NCBI RefSeq assembly: GCF_001418015.1
Contig: NZ_LIQG01000020.1
Coordinates: 310,001 to 374,000, forward strand
DNA length: 64,000 nt
Source: Lacinutrix mariniflava
GTDB taxonomy: Bacteria; Bacteroidota; Bacteroidia; Flavobacteriales; Flavobacteriaceae
Direction: 5' to 3'
Position 1 is the stretch's first letter. The number at the start of each line of letters is the position of its first letter. The notes below the pieces were generated by a model. It did not search any database and was not told the DNA's origin. It was given only the letters and a program-made list of their open reading frames with translations. The position numbers and the translations under genes were made by a program. This document shows, one piece after another, positions 44,612-54,810 of the stretch.

Positions 44612-47578
44612 TTAGTTTTTAATAATTCTTACAGTTTCTACACTTGTTCCAACTGTTACTTGTACAAAGTAAGCTCCAGATTGTAATTTAGCCATATCAA
44701 CACTGTTAGATACTGCATTTGGTGCAGTTCTAATAACTTCTTGACCTAACATGTTAAATACTGCAACATTAGTAATCGCTTGTTGAGCGTTTAATGTTAA
44801 CGTATTATTTACTGGGTTTGGATAATAAGAGAATAAAGACTTAGTATCGAAATCTGTAGTAGATAAAGAACCTTCGTTTAAAGTAATTTCTACTGGTCCA
44901 GCAACTTTCGCTAAGCCTGAATTATAAACTCTAACTAAATAAGTTGTACCATCTACTAACACTGGTGTATTTTCTCCAGTTGCCAAACAAGCTATTTCAC
45001 TAACTGTTGCACAATCTCCTGAATAAACTACCACGTGATCTGCATCTGTTGTAAAACTAGCACCACTTGCAGCCATTGCTGTTGTTGCAGTAAATGAGTA
45101 CCAGATATCTTGATCTCCACCATCTGTTCCACAAGTTCCAGCAGCAACGCCAGAATCTGTAGCATTAGTTGTATTACCATTTGCAAGAACGGCAACCATT
45201 AAAGTCTCAGCACCTGCACATTCGTCGTTTGCTGGAGGAGGAGTAACATCAACAGCAACATTATCTAAATGTAAATAAAATTGATCTGCATCAGAATATA
45301 CTTGGAAACCAAAATGGTAAACTCCTGTTGTAGCAGGTGTAAATGTGTTAGTTGCATTATTTGCAGTTGTTCCAGGAACATCTGGATAATCAGCTAAAAT
45401 AGTAGTCATATCAGCAGAAGTATTACCAGTACCATAAGCTACCTTAAGTTTTTCTGTAAACCCAGCCTTACCATAATCGTAAGATAAATCGTAAGATTGT
45501 CCTGCAGTTAAATTAATACCTTGAGTAATGTACCAGCTATTAGCAGCCTCTGTACCATCCCAACTGTATCTTAAATGATTAGGTGTAAACCCATATGCTG
45601 TAACCGCTACAACTTCCCATTGATTAGCACTAGAACCTTCATTAGTAATAGTACCACATGGGCTATCAAAAGTTTCAATAAAAGGAACTTCTTCTGGAGT
45701 AGATGTATCACATGCTGTAGTAAAAGATACTGGACCTTGAACAGCAGTTGCTGTGCCACCACAGTTACCTGTTACAAAAGTATCGTAAGCAGTACTAGCA
45801 TCTAAACCTGTTGCAGCTTCCATAGTTCCTGTTGCTGCTGCGTTAGTGTAAACTGGCGTATTAGAGCCTGCAGCACTTTCGCCATCTGCATAAATTTCTA
45901 CTAGAAAAGAAGTATTTCCTGTTCCAGAAGTCCAAGTAACATCTGTTCCTGTTGATGTTGTATTTGCTACTGCAACACCACTAGCATCTGTACAAGACGC
46001 TGTAGTAGAAAAAGCAACTTCTTCCCAAGTACTAAAATCTCCACTACCACAATTAGCACGTACATAAAATATGTAATCTGTAGATTCTAATAAAGTAGTT
46101 GTAGAATATGTGTTAGCAGCAATTGCTGTTCCGGCTGTTGGAGCAGGATCTGTATCTAATAATAAAGCATATTCCCAAGCCGTTTCTGCTGTTACATTAA
46201 CTGAAGCCCAGTTAAACTCTGCATTTGTATCTGTAACGTTAGTTGCAGTTAAACTAGTAACTGGTTGACAACTTGGAGGAGAACTTAAACAAAATGTAAT
46301 ATCACCAAGGTCATTATTACTCCAATCGTATAGACGTAATAAGTAAGTATCACCAGCGGTTAAGCCTGTAACAGTATTAGTACCTCCTGCCGTACCTCCA
46401 GATGTACCAGAATATTCTTCAACTAAAGATCCGCAAGCCATTGATTGGTTATAGACTGCAAATATGGTAGTAGAAAATGCAGATGTTGCAACTTCTAAGG
46501 TAACCTCTGTACTCGTTACTGGAACAGTAAACTCATACCAAATATCTCCACCAGCATAATTACCATAAATTGGAGCTACTTCTCCAGAATCTGTTGCGAC
46601 AACATTAGTACCTGTAACAGATGTTCCACACATTCCAACACCTACAGTAACCATTTCTGGTGTTGAACACAAATCATTTGCTGGTGCTGTAAAAGTTGTA
46701 AAACTATATTCAGTACAACCTGTTGCGTTACCAATGGCATTATAAGGTACTATATTTACATAATACATTGTACTTTGTGCTAAAGCACCAAGTGCATACG
46801 TTGTAACATTACCAACATCTGTAGTTGTTAAAACTTCAGATCCTCCCATTGTAGTTCCAACTTTTAAATTATAACCTGTTAACTGTCCTGTAGCTGCACT
46901 CCAAGATAAATCTCCAGAAACTGACGCATCAACAGATCCATCTACTGGACTAGATAATGCTGCATTACAATTAGGTGGCGAGGTTGTTACTAAGCCGTTA
47001 AATATAATACTTGGTGCAAATGATACTGTGCCAGTAGCATCTTCTGGATTTGCAGGATCTGAATTAGTACTATCATTTATATAATAGATACTTCTAGCCT
47101 CGGGTGTAGATGTATTCCAAAAATCATCTACGGAATTATCATAACTTGCCATATTCTCATCAAATGCGATAACAAGGTTATCTGTTCCATTATAAACAAA
47201 TGGAGTATTTAATGTTAACGTTACCCATCCTGCTCCTGCAGAGACATCTATACCTCCTGTGTAAGATGCAGTAAGGCCAGAAACTGGTTCCCAATCTGTA
47301 TTACTAGCAAATGCTGTTTTGGTTGTGTGCCCAATATAAATTGTTATATCTTGACTGTCATCTAAACTAGATGTTCCACTAAAGTAATACTGCAAGCCTG
47401 TAATAGTACCTGAAGTATTAATATCTGTAGCTGTATAAATAGTCTGACTATATGTGTAGCCATAAAAAGGATCGAATGGCAATCCTTGAGTCTCATTAGT
47501 TCCTTCTCCAACTTGAATTTGAGAAAAACTTAACAGACAAAAAAACATCATAAAAAGCGAAAACGTAATTTTTTTCAT
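44612..47578 (-). CDS. Large secreted multi-domain protein with Fn3-like domains and T9SS type A sorting signal
   Basis: A 988-residue secreted protein: signal peptide (1-19), an N-terminal anchor-like beta domain (~20-200), three fibronectin type III-like domains (~205-295, ~440-525, ~530-620), two 'PPANDxC' prepeptidase-like modules (one ~300-430, one ~815-915), a MAM/anchor-J-type region (~625-810, 'PFIETFDSPCGTITNEG...YLHLDNVAV') and a C-terminal sorting domain ('FSYYPNPVNNTLTLNAQQAIT...YFVQVTVGTSVETVRIIKN'). No catalytic domain. Likely a cell-surface adhesin. Its terminator is clear. Confidence 0.88.
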   Translation of the reverse strand: MKKITFSLFMMFFCLLSFSQIQVGEGTNETQGLPFDPFYGYTYSQTIYTATDINTSGTITGLQYYFSGTSSLDDSQDITIYIGHTTKTAFASNTDWEPVSGLTASYTGGIDVSAGAGWVTLTLNTPFVYNGTDNLVIAFDENMASYDNSVDDFWNTSTPEARSIYYINDSTNSDPANPEDATGTVSFAPSIIFNGLVTTSPPNCNAALSSPVDGSVDASVSGDLSWSAATGQLTGYNLKVGTTMGGSEVLTTTDVGNVTTYALGALAQSTMYYVNIVPYNAIGNATGCTEYSFTTFTAPANDLCSTPEMVTVGVGMCGTSVTGTNVVATDSGEVAPIYGNYAGGDIWYEFTVPVTSTEVTLEVATSAFSTTIFAVYNQSMACGSLVEEYSGTSGGTAGGTNTVTGLTAGDTYLLRLYDWSNNDLGDITFCLSSPPSCQPVTSLTATNVTDTNAEFNWASVNVTAETAWEYALLLDTDPAPTAGTAIAANTYSTTTLLESTDYIFYVRANCGSGDFSTWEEVAFSTTASCTDASGVAVANTTSTGTDVTWTSGTGNTSFLVEIYADGESAAGSNTPVYTNAAATGTMEAATGLDASTAYDTFVTGNCGGTATAVQGPVSFTTACDTSTPEEVPFIETFDSPCGTITNEGSSANQWEVVAVTAYGFTPNHLRYSWDGTEAANSWYITQGINLTAGQSYDLSYDYGKAGFTEKLKVAYGTGNTSADMTTILADYPDVPGTTANNATNTFTPATTGVYHFGFQVYSDADQFYLHLDNVAVDVTPPPANDECAGAETLMVAVLANGNTTNATDSGVAAGTCGTDGGDQDIWYSFTATTAMAASGASFTTDADHVVVYSGDCATVSEIACLATGENTPVLVDGTTYLVRVYNSGLAKVAGPVEITLNEGSLSTTDFDTKSLFSYYPNPVNNTLTLNAQQAITNVAVFNMLGQEVIRTAPNAVSNSVDMAKLQSGAYFVQVTVGTSVETVRIIKN

Positions 47579-47746
47579 ATTTGGTTATTTTAGGTAATAA
47601 TTAGTAAGTATTAAATATTTTACTAAAAATATTAATAATAATGACCGTTTTCACCCAAATAACCGACAAATCGTTTACGTGTAACTTTACACCGCCAAAA
47701 GGTTAACACTTTGTTAATTCCATGTGTAAAACCCTAAGTATAAAGC

Positions 47747-47780
47747 AAAAAAAAACCATACATAAAAATATGTATGCTTT
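47747..47780 (-). terminator. Intrinsic terminator of fabI
   Basis: Minus-strand hairpin CATACATA / TATGTATG with a five-base loop (47757-47776), followed by a long T run on the minus strand (47747-47755). It lies about 35 bases after the fabI stop. Confidence 0.8.
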
Positions 47781-47811
47781 TAAATTTTATTAAATAGTAA
47801 GTACTTAGAAC

Positions 47812-48642
47812 TTATTCCTTTAATTTCTCTCCTTCTACAAAAGCTTCCATTACAGCATCACTAACGCCCATGTTACTAAAACCACCATCATTGTAAAGGT
47901 TTTGTAGTGTTACACGTCTGGTTAAATCGCTAAATAAAGTTACGGTGTAATTTGCACAATCCATTGCTGTTGCGTTTCCTAATGGCGACATTTTTTCGGC
48001 ATAAGCAATAAACCCATCGAAACCTTTTACACCACTTCCTGCAGTCGTAGGAGTTGGAGATTGCGAAATAGTGTTAACTCTTACTTTTTTATCTCTACCA
48101 AAGAAATAACCAAAACTTCGTGCTACACTCTCTAAATAGGCTTTATTGTCTGCCATATCGTTATAATCCGGAAAAACACGTTGTGCTGCCATATAGGTTA
48201 AAGCGACTATACTTCCCCACTCATTCATTGCATCTTTCTTATATAAAGTCTGCATTACTTTATGAAAAGACATTGCAGAGACATCTGTTCCTTTTTGCGT
48301 CCAAGCATAATTTTGATCTGTATAAGATTTTCCTTTTCTTACGTTAATAGACATACCAATAGAGTGTAAAACAAAATCAATTTTTCCTCCAAGAATCTCC
48401 ATAGATTTTTCTACAAGATTTTGAATATCTTCCTCGCTAGTTGCATCTGCAGGAATAATTTGAGAACCTGTAATTTTTGCTAACTCATCTATTTGTCCCA
48501 TTCTCATTGCAACTGGTGCATTGGTTAGTACAAATGTTCCGCCTTCTTCGTGAACGCGCACTGCTGTTTTCCAAGCTATAGAATTCTCGTCTAATGCTCC
48601 AAATATAATTCCTTTTTTTCCTTTTAGTAAATTGTATGACAT
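47812..48642 (-). CDS. fabI: Enoyl-[acyl-carrier-protein] reductase
   Basis: A 276-residue enoyl-ACP reductase for the last reduction in fatty-acid elongation. 'LLKGKKGIIFGALDENSIAW' is the FabI cofactor start, 'DFVLHSIGMS' and the active-site Tyr-x6-Lys ('YNDMADNKAYLES') are intact, and 'RVNTISQSPTPTTAGSGVKGF' is the typical Bacteroidota loop. Essential in most species and the target of triclosan-like inhibitors. Upstream lies a candidate promoter with an 8-bp palindrome. Confidence 0.96.
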   Translation of the reverse strand: MSYNLLKGKKGIIFGALDENSIAWKTAVRVHEEGGTFVLTNAPVAMRMGQIDELAKITGSQIIPADATSEEDIQNLVEKSMEILGGKIDFVLHSIGMSINVRKGKSYTDQNYAWTQKGTDVSAMSFHKVMQTLYKKDAMNEWGSIVALTYMAAQRVFPDYNDMADNKAYLESVARSFGYFFGRDKKVRVNTISQSPTPTTAGSGVKGFDGFIAYAEKMSPLGNATAMDCANYTVTLFSDLTRRVTLQNLYNDGGFSNMGVSDAVMEAFVEGEKLKE

Positions 48643-48724
48643 GCTGTTATTTGTTTAACCTTTTAGTTATTAGTTGTGTTAACTTAGCTTAAGATAATTT
48701 TAGTTGTAAGTGCCTCTAAATTAA

Positions 48725-48778
48725 TATAAGCTTCTAAATTTTAGCTTATACAAATATATAAATCAAATATTAATTCAA
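48725..48778 (-). promoter_or_regulatory. Candidate fabI promoter with palindrome
   Basis: On the minus strand TTG (48778-48776), 17 bases, then TATATTTG (48758-48751) fits the -33/-7 pattern, though spacing is two short. Directly after it TATAAGCT / AGCTTATA (48725-48732 and 48743-48750) form an 8-bp perfect palindrome that may be an operator or a 5' UTR hairpin. Confidence 0.45.
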
Positions 48779-50422
48779 TAATTCTTTAGCATGGGCTAGT
48801 GCAGAGTCAGAAACTTCAATTCCTCCAAGCATTTGAGCTATTTCTACTATGCGTTCGTCGTGACTAAGCTTTACAAGGTTGGTTGTTGTTACCTCGTTTA
48901 CATCTTTTTTATACACTTTAAAATGCGTGTGTCCTTTGGCTGCAATTTGTGGTAAATGCGTGATACTAAACACTTGCATTGTTGTACTCATACTAGCCAT
49001 AATATCTGCCATTTTGTTAGATATTTCTCCAGAAACTCCGGTATCTATTTCATCGAACATAATAGTTGGCAACTTTATGTATTGCGTAAGGATAGATTTT
49101 ATGGCTAACATAATTCGGGATAATTCTCCACCAGAAGCGGCCTTTTTTAAAGGTTTAAAATCGCCTCCTTTATTTGCTGAAAACAGAAATTCTAAATCTT
49201 CTTTTCCGTTAGCATAATAAGTATCCGTAATTGTTAACTCTATATTAAACTGAGCGTTTGGCATTCCTAATTGCACCAAAATCGCTTCTAATTTCTTTTT
49301 TAAAGACGGTATTGCTTTCTTTCTTTTATTATGAATCACTAAAGCAACAGCATCTAAATCTTGTTTTACTTTTAAAATTTCGACTTTCTTTTTATCGATA
49401 TCTGCTTCTACATTTTCTGTCGCTGAAACTTTGTCTGAAAGCTCCATATCTATAGTAATTAATTCTTCAATTGAATTGACTACATGCTTTTGAAACAGAT
49501 TATTTATAGTAACTAATCTACTATTTACTTCTGCCAATCTATTTGGATCTGCCTCTAAGTCGTCTTGAAAGCTCTCCAACTCGCTAAATACATCGTCAAG
49601 TTCTATTAAACTGCTATTTGCACGCGTATAAAGATCTTCGTATTTATTTGAAAATCCTGATAATTGTTTCAGCGTATTTTTTAATTCTGTTACATTGGCC
49701 AAAATACCACTCTGTTCTTCACTTAACAACTGGTTTGAAGCTGTCAACTTTTCTTGAATAGCATCAATGTTACTTAATGTTTCTAGTTCCTCTTCTAATG
49801 TTTCTAGCTCTCCTGCTTTTAATTTAGCTTGGGTTAATTCATTTAACAAAAAAGAATTATAATCGTGTTCTTTTATTGCTTCGGTTTGAAAAGTAACAAG
49901 CTTATCTAGCTCTTTATTTAACTTTTTATAATCTCCTCTTTTTAATGTATATTTTTGAATATCGGATTCCGTATTCGCTAAAGCATCTATAACTTGAAAT
50001 TGAAAAGCATCGTCTACCAACTGAAGCGTTTCATGTTGCGAATGAATATCGATTAATCGTGCCCCTAAAAGCTGTAAACTCGATAATTTAACAGGAGAAT
50101 CGTTTATAAAAGCTCTAGATTTTCCGCTTGGCAGAATTTCTCGTCTAATGATAGTTTGTGGTTCGAAATCTAAATCTTCAGATTTAAAAAGGCTTTCTAA
50201 TTTATAATTTGTGATATCAAAATTAGCTTCAATAATACACTTGGTTTCTTTATTGCGAAGACTACTTAAGTCTGCTCGCTTACCCAAAATTAGAGATAAA
50301 CCTCCTAAAAGAATGGATTTACCAGCTCCTGTCTCTCCAGTTATTATAGTAAACCCATTATTAAAATCAACTTGTAAATGGTCGATTAACGCGTAGTTTT
50401 TAATGGATAACGAAGTTAGCAT
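48770..50422 (-). CDS. recN: DNA repair protein RecN
   Basis: A 550-residue SMC-like ATPase of double-strand-break repair. The Walker A 'GETGAGKS' is at 29-36; a coiled coil lies in the middle (~160-370); the late 'ASGGELSRIMLAIKSIL' is the ABC signature and 'PTIMFDEIDTGVSGEIS' Walker B. Length is normal. It belongs to the conserved minus-strand cluster bamD-rpoZ-coaBC-DUF4835-recN. Confidence 0.97.
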   Translation of the reverse strand: MLTSLSIKNYALIDHLQVDFNNGFTIITGETGAGKSILLGGLSLILGKRADLSSLRNKETKCIIEANFDITNYKLESLFKSEDLDFEPQTIIRREILPSGKSRAFINDSPVKLSSLQLLGARLIDIHSQHETLQLVDDAFQFQVIDALANTESDIQKYTLKRGDYKKLNKELDKLVTFQTEAIKEHDYNSFLLNELTQAKLKAGELETLEEELETLSNIDAIQEKLTASNQLLSEEQSGILANVTELKNTLKQLSGFSNKYEDLYTRANSSLIELDDVFSELESFQDDLEADPNRLAEVNSRLVTINNLFQKHVVNSIEELITIDMELSDKVSATENVEADIDKKKVEILKVKQDLDAVALVIHNKRKKAIPSLKKKLEAILVQLGMPNAQFNIELTITDTYYANGKEDLEFLFSANKGGDFKPLKKAASGGELSRIMLAIKSILTQYIKLPTIMFDEIDTGVSGEISNKMADIMASMSTTMQVFSITHLPQIAAKGHTHFKVYKKDVNEVTTTNLVKLSHDERIVEIAQMLGGIEVSDSALAHAKELLN

Positions 50423-50501
50423 GGCAGTGTTTGGTGTTTATTACTTAGTATTAAGCACTTAGTGCAATAAGTAGTTTTGTATTAACTAAAATAAATTCTA
50501 A

Positions 50502-51389
50502 TTAATACTTAATATTTCTCCATTTACTGGCATGCGTTGGTGCTACTCTATTTAATAAATCTACTAAACTAGTAATATCAACATTTGGACCAGCAGAAAA
50601 AATTTGCTCAATCTCTTCTGCCTTAGCGTCAAAAAACACACGAGCTAGATAAGAGTTTGGACGGTTTGCATTCATTTTTTGAAAGTAAGCAAGTGCTAAA
50701 GCTATTTCGTTTTTAGCATCTGTATCGTTTGTACTCATAATATCCATACCCTTTCTATGGTAATTATACATTACAGTTCTAAAATTGCTAAACGTAGGCG
50801 ATAAAATATTATCGATAAGAGCAAACTTACTTTGCAATCCATCTTCTAATTTCCAACCTTTATAATTTTCTTGTTGAGAGTAATTTACAATGCGCTGTGC
50901 TTGTTTAAAATACGTATTACCACCTTCTTTAGAAAAAGATTCTGCATCTAAACCTAAAACCATATTTATATGGAATGCTAGTACAGAAATAAGATTAGAT
51001 TCGTACTGATTATCGTTATACGTTAAATTTTGAAATTCTAAATACTGAAAAGCAAAGTCCTTATCATTTATATTATAAATAGGCGTTGTGTAAGTAGAAC
51101 CAAATACTGGTCTTGAGGATTGTACCTGAACTGAACCATTAAAATTTTCACCATCCTGTCCTGTAACATTAATTACAATGTTACAATCTATACGCTCTTG
51201 AGGTTTAAATTTTCTTTTAGTCCACTGCGTTTTATTTACAAACTCAGTTAATTGTTTTTCTAACGTTTTGAAAACCTGAAGATTCTCGTTACCTGTTAGT
51301 TGCGCATTTACTACTACATTACAATTAAGCTCTTGAGAGAAACCAAAACTTGTTGCAAAAAGGACTAAAATTATAAGTAGATTACGCAT
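50502..51389 (-). CDS. DUF4835 family protein
   Basis: A 295-residue exported protein (signal peptide to ~18, 'SFGFSQ'). 'LNCNVVVNAQLTGNENLQVFKTLEKQL' and 'IDCNIVINVT' are typical of DUF4835, a Bacteroidota periplasmic family of unknown function next to coaBC. It overlaps the coaBC stop by 8 bases. Confidence 0.92.
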   Translation of the reverse strand: MRNLLIILVLFATSFGFSQELNCNVVVNAQLTGNENLQVFKTLEKQLTEFVNKTQWTKRKFKPQERIDCNIVINVTGQDGENFNGSVQVQSSRPVFGSTYTTPIYNINDKDFAFQYLEFQNLTYNDNQYESNLISVLAFHINMVLGLDAESFSKEGGNTYFKQAQRIVNYSQQENYKGWKLEDGLQSKFALIDNILSPTFSNFRTVMYNYHRKGMDIMSTNDTDAKNEIALALAYFQKMNANRPNSYLARVFFDAKAEEIEQIFSAGPNVDITSLVDLLNRVAPTHASKWRNIKY

Positions 51390-52593
51390 TTAATTTTTGT
51401 GTTATAACACTTAATATATCTATTGCTACTTCTGCTTTAGATTTTAATTGATAAGCGTTTATGTTATTTTTATTATCAATAATGGTCACTTTATTAGTGT
51501 CTGTTTTAAAACCAGCACCTTTATCTCTTAACGAATTTAAAACAATTAAGTCTAAATTCTTCTTTTTTAGTTTGCCTTTTGCATATTCCAATTCGTTATC
51601 TGTTTCTAATGCAAAACCTACTAAAAGTTGCTTTGTTTTTATAGCGCCTAGAGACGCTAAAATATCTTTAGTTTTCTCTAACTCTAATGTTAACGTCTCG
51701 CCTTTCTTTTTTATTTTACTTGTAGAAATTTCTTTTGGCCTGTAGTCTGCAACAGCCGCAGAAAGTATAGCAACATCTACAGTATTAAAATACTCATGAG
51801 CTGCATTGTACATGTCTTCGGCACTAATAACCGGTATAACTTGTATTAAACTATGCGTTACTTTTTGATGTGTTGGACCTGTAATTAAAACAACCTCAGC
51901 ACCCAAATTAGCTGAAGCTTTTGCTATTTCGAAACCCATTTTACCACTAGAATGATTACCTATAAATCGCACAGGGTCTAGCGCCTCGTATGTTGGACCA
52001 GCTGTTATAAGTATTGTCTTGCCTTTTAAAGGTAGGTTTTTTAAAATGTCTGCTTCCATAAAAGTAACGATATCTTTTGGTTCTGCAAGACGCCCTTGTC
52101 CTACTAGACCACTTGCTAATTCACCAGAGGTAGCAGGAATCATAATATTCCCAAAACTTTCTAGTTTAGCAAAAGTATTTTTTGTTGATGGATGAATGTA
52201 CATATCTAAATCCATCGCTGGTGCAAAATACACAGGACATTTAGCAGATAAATAAGTTGCAAGCAACAAATTATCGCAAGTGCCATTTGCCATTTTAGAC
52301 AAGGTATTTGCTGTGGCTGGTGCAACTAAAAAATAGTCTGCCCATAAACCTAATTCAACATGATTGTTCCATTCTGCATTTTCATCGTCCTCATTGTAGA
52401 ATGAAGAATGCACTGGATTTTTAGATAGTGTGGAAAGCGTAAGAGGTGTTACAAAGTCTTTAGAAGCAGGTGTCATTACAACTTTTACGTTGGCACCTGC
52501 TTTTATAAACACTCTTACTAATGTGGCTGTTTTGTAAGCAGCAATACCAGCACTAATGCCTAAAAGTATATTTTTGCCGCTTAAAATAGACAT
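51382..52593 (-). CDS. coaBC: Bifunctional phosphopantothenoylcysteine decarboxylase/synthetase
   Basis: A 403-residue fused CoaC-CoaB enzyme of coenzyme A synthesis. The CoaC flavoprotein part (~1-190) has 'ILLGISAGIAAYKTATLVR', 'LVAPATANTLSKMANGTCDNLL' and 'YFAPAMDLDMY'. The CoaB part (~190-403) has 'ILITAGPTYEALDPVRFIGNHSSGKMG' and 'VAILSAAVADYRP'. It lies 5 bases after rpoZ. Confidence 0.96.
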   Translation of the reverse strand: MSILSGKNILLGISAGIAAYKTATLVRVFIKAGANVKVVMTPASKDFVTPLTLSTLSKNPVHSSFYNEDDENAEWNNHVELGLWADYFLVAPATANTLSKMANGTCDNLLLATYLSAKCPVYFAPAMDLDMYIHPSTKNTFAKLESFGNIMIPATSGELASGLVGQGRLAEPKDIVTFMEADILKNLPLKGKTILITAGPTYEALDPVRFIGNHSSGKMGFEIAKASANLGAEVVLITGPTHQKVTHSLIQVIPVISAEDMYNAAHEYFNTVDVAILSAAVADYRPKEISTSKIKKKGETLTLELEKTKDILASLGAIKTKQLLVGFALETDNELEYAKGKLKKKNLDLIVLNSLRDKGAGFKTDTNKVTIIDNKNNINAYQLKSKAEVAIDILSVITQKLNA

Positions 52594-52598
52594 AGTAA

Positions 52599-52928
52599 TT
52601 AGTCTTGGTTTTCTTCTTCTGTACTTCTATGGTAAACTTTACCATCTAACCATTCTTTTACTGCTAAAGCGTGTGGCTTAGGTAGTTTTTCGTAGAATTT
52701 AGAAACTTCAATTTGCTCTTTGTTTTCAAAGATTTCTTCTAAAGAATCGTTATAAGTTGCAAATTCTTCCAACTTTTCGATTAATTCTTTTTTAATTTCA
52801 GAATTAATTTGCTCAGCTCTTTTTGCAATTATTGAGATTGCTTCGTAGATGTTTTCTGTTGGTGCATCAACTTTATTTCTGTCGTAAGTTGTTGTACTTA
52901 AAGGAGCATCGATTTTTTTTAAATCCAT
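52599..52928 (-). CDS. rpoZ: DNA-directed RNA polymerase subunit omega
   Basis: A 109-residue omega subunit of the Bacteroidota type, which is longer than in E. coli. 'YEAISIIAKRAEQINSEIKKEL' is the conserved helix and the acidic tail follows. It aids assembly of RNA polymerase. Between bamD (10 bases) and coaBC (5 bases), matching the usual flavobacterial gene order. Confidence 0.9.
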   Translation of the reverse strand: MDLKKIDAPLSTTTYDRNKVDAPTENIYEAISIIAKRAEQINSEIKKELIEKLEEFATYNDSLEEIFENKEQIEVSKFYEKLPKPHALAVKEWLDGKVYHRSTEEENQD

Positions 52929-52938
52929 AGTTGTTATA

Positions 52939-53739
52939 TTAACTTTTTGTATTGTACTTTTCTAATTGTTTTAAAGCATCTTCATACTTTACTGTCGCTT
53001 CTTCTAAAAATTCTGAAGTAGCATATCCTCTTTTAAAAGAATTATAATTTGTTATTGTAGCTTCTAAACGGGCTTTCTTTTTATATTCAATACTTTTAGT
53101 TGCCAATTTATAAGCCGAATCGAATTTAAGATATAAAGCCTCCTCACGAAGAGAGGATCCAGGGAAATCGATAATAAAATTATCTACTGAAGAAATTGAC
53201 GCCTTAAAATCTGAGATTCTATTATACTGTTTAGCTGTTTCGAATGCTTTTTTCTCTAGCTTAAAACTTAATACTTTTACTAAAGCATTTATTTCTGAAG
53301 CATTTGTAGATTCTGGGTATACATTAATATATTCCTGTAATTTTTCTAATGCCTTATAAGTATCTTCTTGGTCTTTAGAATAAACAGGAGATAATTGATA
53401 GTAACTTTTAGCCGCTTTAAAAAGCGCTTCTTCTTTTTTAGAACTTTTTGGATACGCAGAAATAAAACGTTCGTAATGATAACCTGCAACATAAAAATCT
53501 TCCATTTGATATGAGGCATCTGCATTTAAATACATTAACCTTTCTGCTTGAGGTTTCCCTCTATACTGAGGAATAGCTTGCTCGAATAAACGATTAGCTT
53601 TTGAAAACTTCCCAGCATCATAAAGTGTTTCTCCTACTTTATATTTTGTTGCAGCATCTTCAGACTTTAACGCCTTTTGATACTCGTTACAAGAAGTAAA
53701 TGTTAAGACTAATAATAGTAAATAAAATATGTTTTTCAT
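52939..53739 (-). CDS. bamD: Outer membrane protein assembly factor BamD
   Basis: A 266-residue lipoprotein ('LTFTSCNEYQ', Cys 17) with tandem TPR-like repeats ('AEDFYVAGYHYERFISAYPKSSKKEEALFKAAKSYY...'), the layout of BamD (YfiO). It helps BamA insert beta-barrel proteins. A -7-like TATTTTTG (minus strand, 53823-53816) lies ~75 bases upstream, so it is probably the first gene of the bamD-rpoZ-coaBC-DUF4835 operon. Confidence 0.92.
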   Translation of the reverse strand: MKNIFYLLLLVLTFTSCNEYQKALKSEDAATKYKVGETLYDAGKFSKANRLFEQAIPQYRGKPQAERLMYLNADASYQMEDFYVAGYHYERFISAYPKSSKKEEALFKAAKSYYQLSPVYSKDQEDTYKALEKLQEYINVYPESTNASEINALVKVLSFKLEKKAFETAKQYNRISDFKASISSVDNFIIDFPGSSLREEALYLKFDSAYKLATKSIEYKKKARLEATITNYNSFKRGYATSEFLEEATVKYEDALKQLEKYNTKS

Positions 53740-53815
53740 CAGGTCTTTTTAATGTTTTTTCATCTGTTTTTATGGAATTCGCTAAAGCTTCTTCTATAGA
53801 TTTTTAAACAAGATG

Positions 53816-53823
53816 CAAAAATA
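53816..53823 (-). promoter_or_regulatory. Candidate -7 element upstream of bamD
   Basis: TATTTTTG on the minus strand matches TAnnTTTG. The position 19 bases upstream reads TTT instead of TTG, so only half of the consensus is met. It would start the bamD operon. Confidence 0.4.
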
Positions 53824-53920
53824 CGCTATTAATATGGATTTTAAAAATATAATTTCACTGCTAAAATAAGAGATGAAATTAAGCTACCACACGCTTTAAG
53901 TATTATTTAACGATTGTAAC

Positions 53921-54805
53921 TTATTTATTAAAATTTGATAAGTAGTTTTTAATTTTCTGTTTTAATTCATCAGTTGCAACCACAAGCGGTAAACGCACAG
54001 TGTCATTACATAAATCTAAGGCTTGTAAAACAGCTTTAATTCCTGCTGGATTGTTTTCAGAAAAAATAAGACTTGTTACCTCCATTAATGAAAAATGAAG
54101 CTTATAAGCTTCCTTTGCTTCTCCTGCTCTACCAAGCGCTATCATTTTAGAAAATGCTTTTGGTAAAGCTTGTCCGATTACAGAAATTACACCATCTCCT
54201 CCTGCTAAGGCAATACTTAATGCTAAATCGTCGTCTCCAGAAATAACTCCAAAATGGTCTGGTTTATCTTTTAGCAACTGTAAATATTGTGCTACATTAT
54301 TTCCTGCTTCTTTTACGGCCACAATGTTCGCAAAATCATTTGCCAACCTTAACGTTGTTTCTGGCGACATATTAGAAGCTGTTCTTCCTGGAACATTATA
54401 CAAAATTATTGGCACCGGACAAACATTAGAAATCGCTTTAAAGTGCTCATAAATCCCTTCCTGTGTTGGTTTACTATAATAAGGAGAAACAGATAATATT
54501 CCTGCAAATTCAGTAAAACTTGTAGTCTCTATTTCTTTTATAACTTCTGCTGTATTATTCCCACCTACACCTAAAACTAAAGGCAATTTACCTTTGTTAG
54601 CCTTACTAATTGTTGCGATAATATCTTGCTTCTCTTGCTTAGTAATAGTTACACTCTCTCCCGTGGTACCACTAATTACTATATAGTCTGTACCATTATT
54701 AATATTGAATTCTACAATATTAGCTAACGCTTCATGATCGATAGCACCATTAGTCTTAAATGGCGTTACTATGGCGATTCCTGTTCCTAAAAAAGGGTTT
54801 TTCAT
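53921..54805 (-). CDS. dapA: 4-hydroxy-tetrahydrodipicolinate synthase
   Basis: A 294-residue enzyme for the first committed step of lysine/diaminopimelate synthesis. 'GTGIAIVTPFK', 'ISGTTGES', 'ILYNVPGRTASN' (the catalytic Tyr) and 'IVAVKEAGNN' (Schiff-base Lys) are intact. It follows the DUF6913 gene by 5 bases and is separated by ~180 bases from bamD. Confidence 0.96.
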   Translation of the reverse strand: MKNPFLGTGIAIVTPFKTNGAIDHEALANIVEFNINNGTDYIVISGTTGESVTITKQEKQDIIATISKANKGKLPLVLGVGGNNTAEVIKEIETTSFTEFAGILSVSPYYSKPTQEGIYEHFKAISNVCPVPIILYNVPGRTASNMSPETTLRLANDFANIVAVKEAGNNVAQYLQLLKDKPDHFGVISGDDDLALSIALAGGDGVISVIGQALPKAFSKMIALGRAGEAKEAYKLHFSLMEVTSLIFSENNPAGIKAVLQALDLCNDTVRLPLVVATDELKQKIKNYLSNFNK

Positions 54806-54810
54806 TGTAT

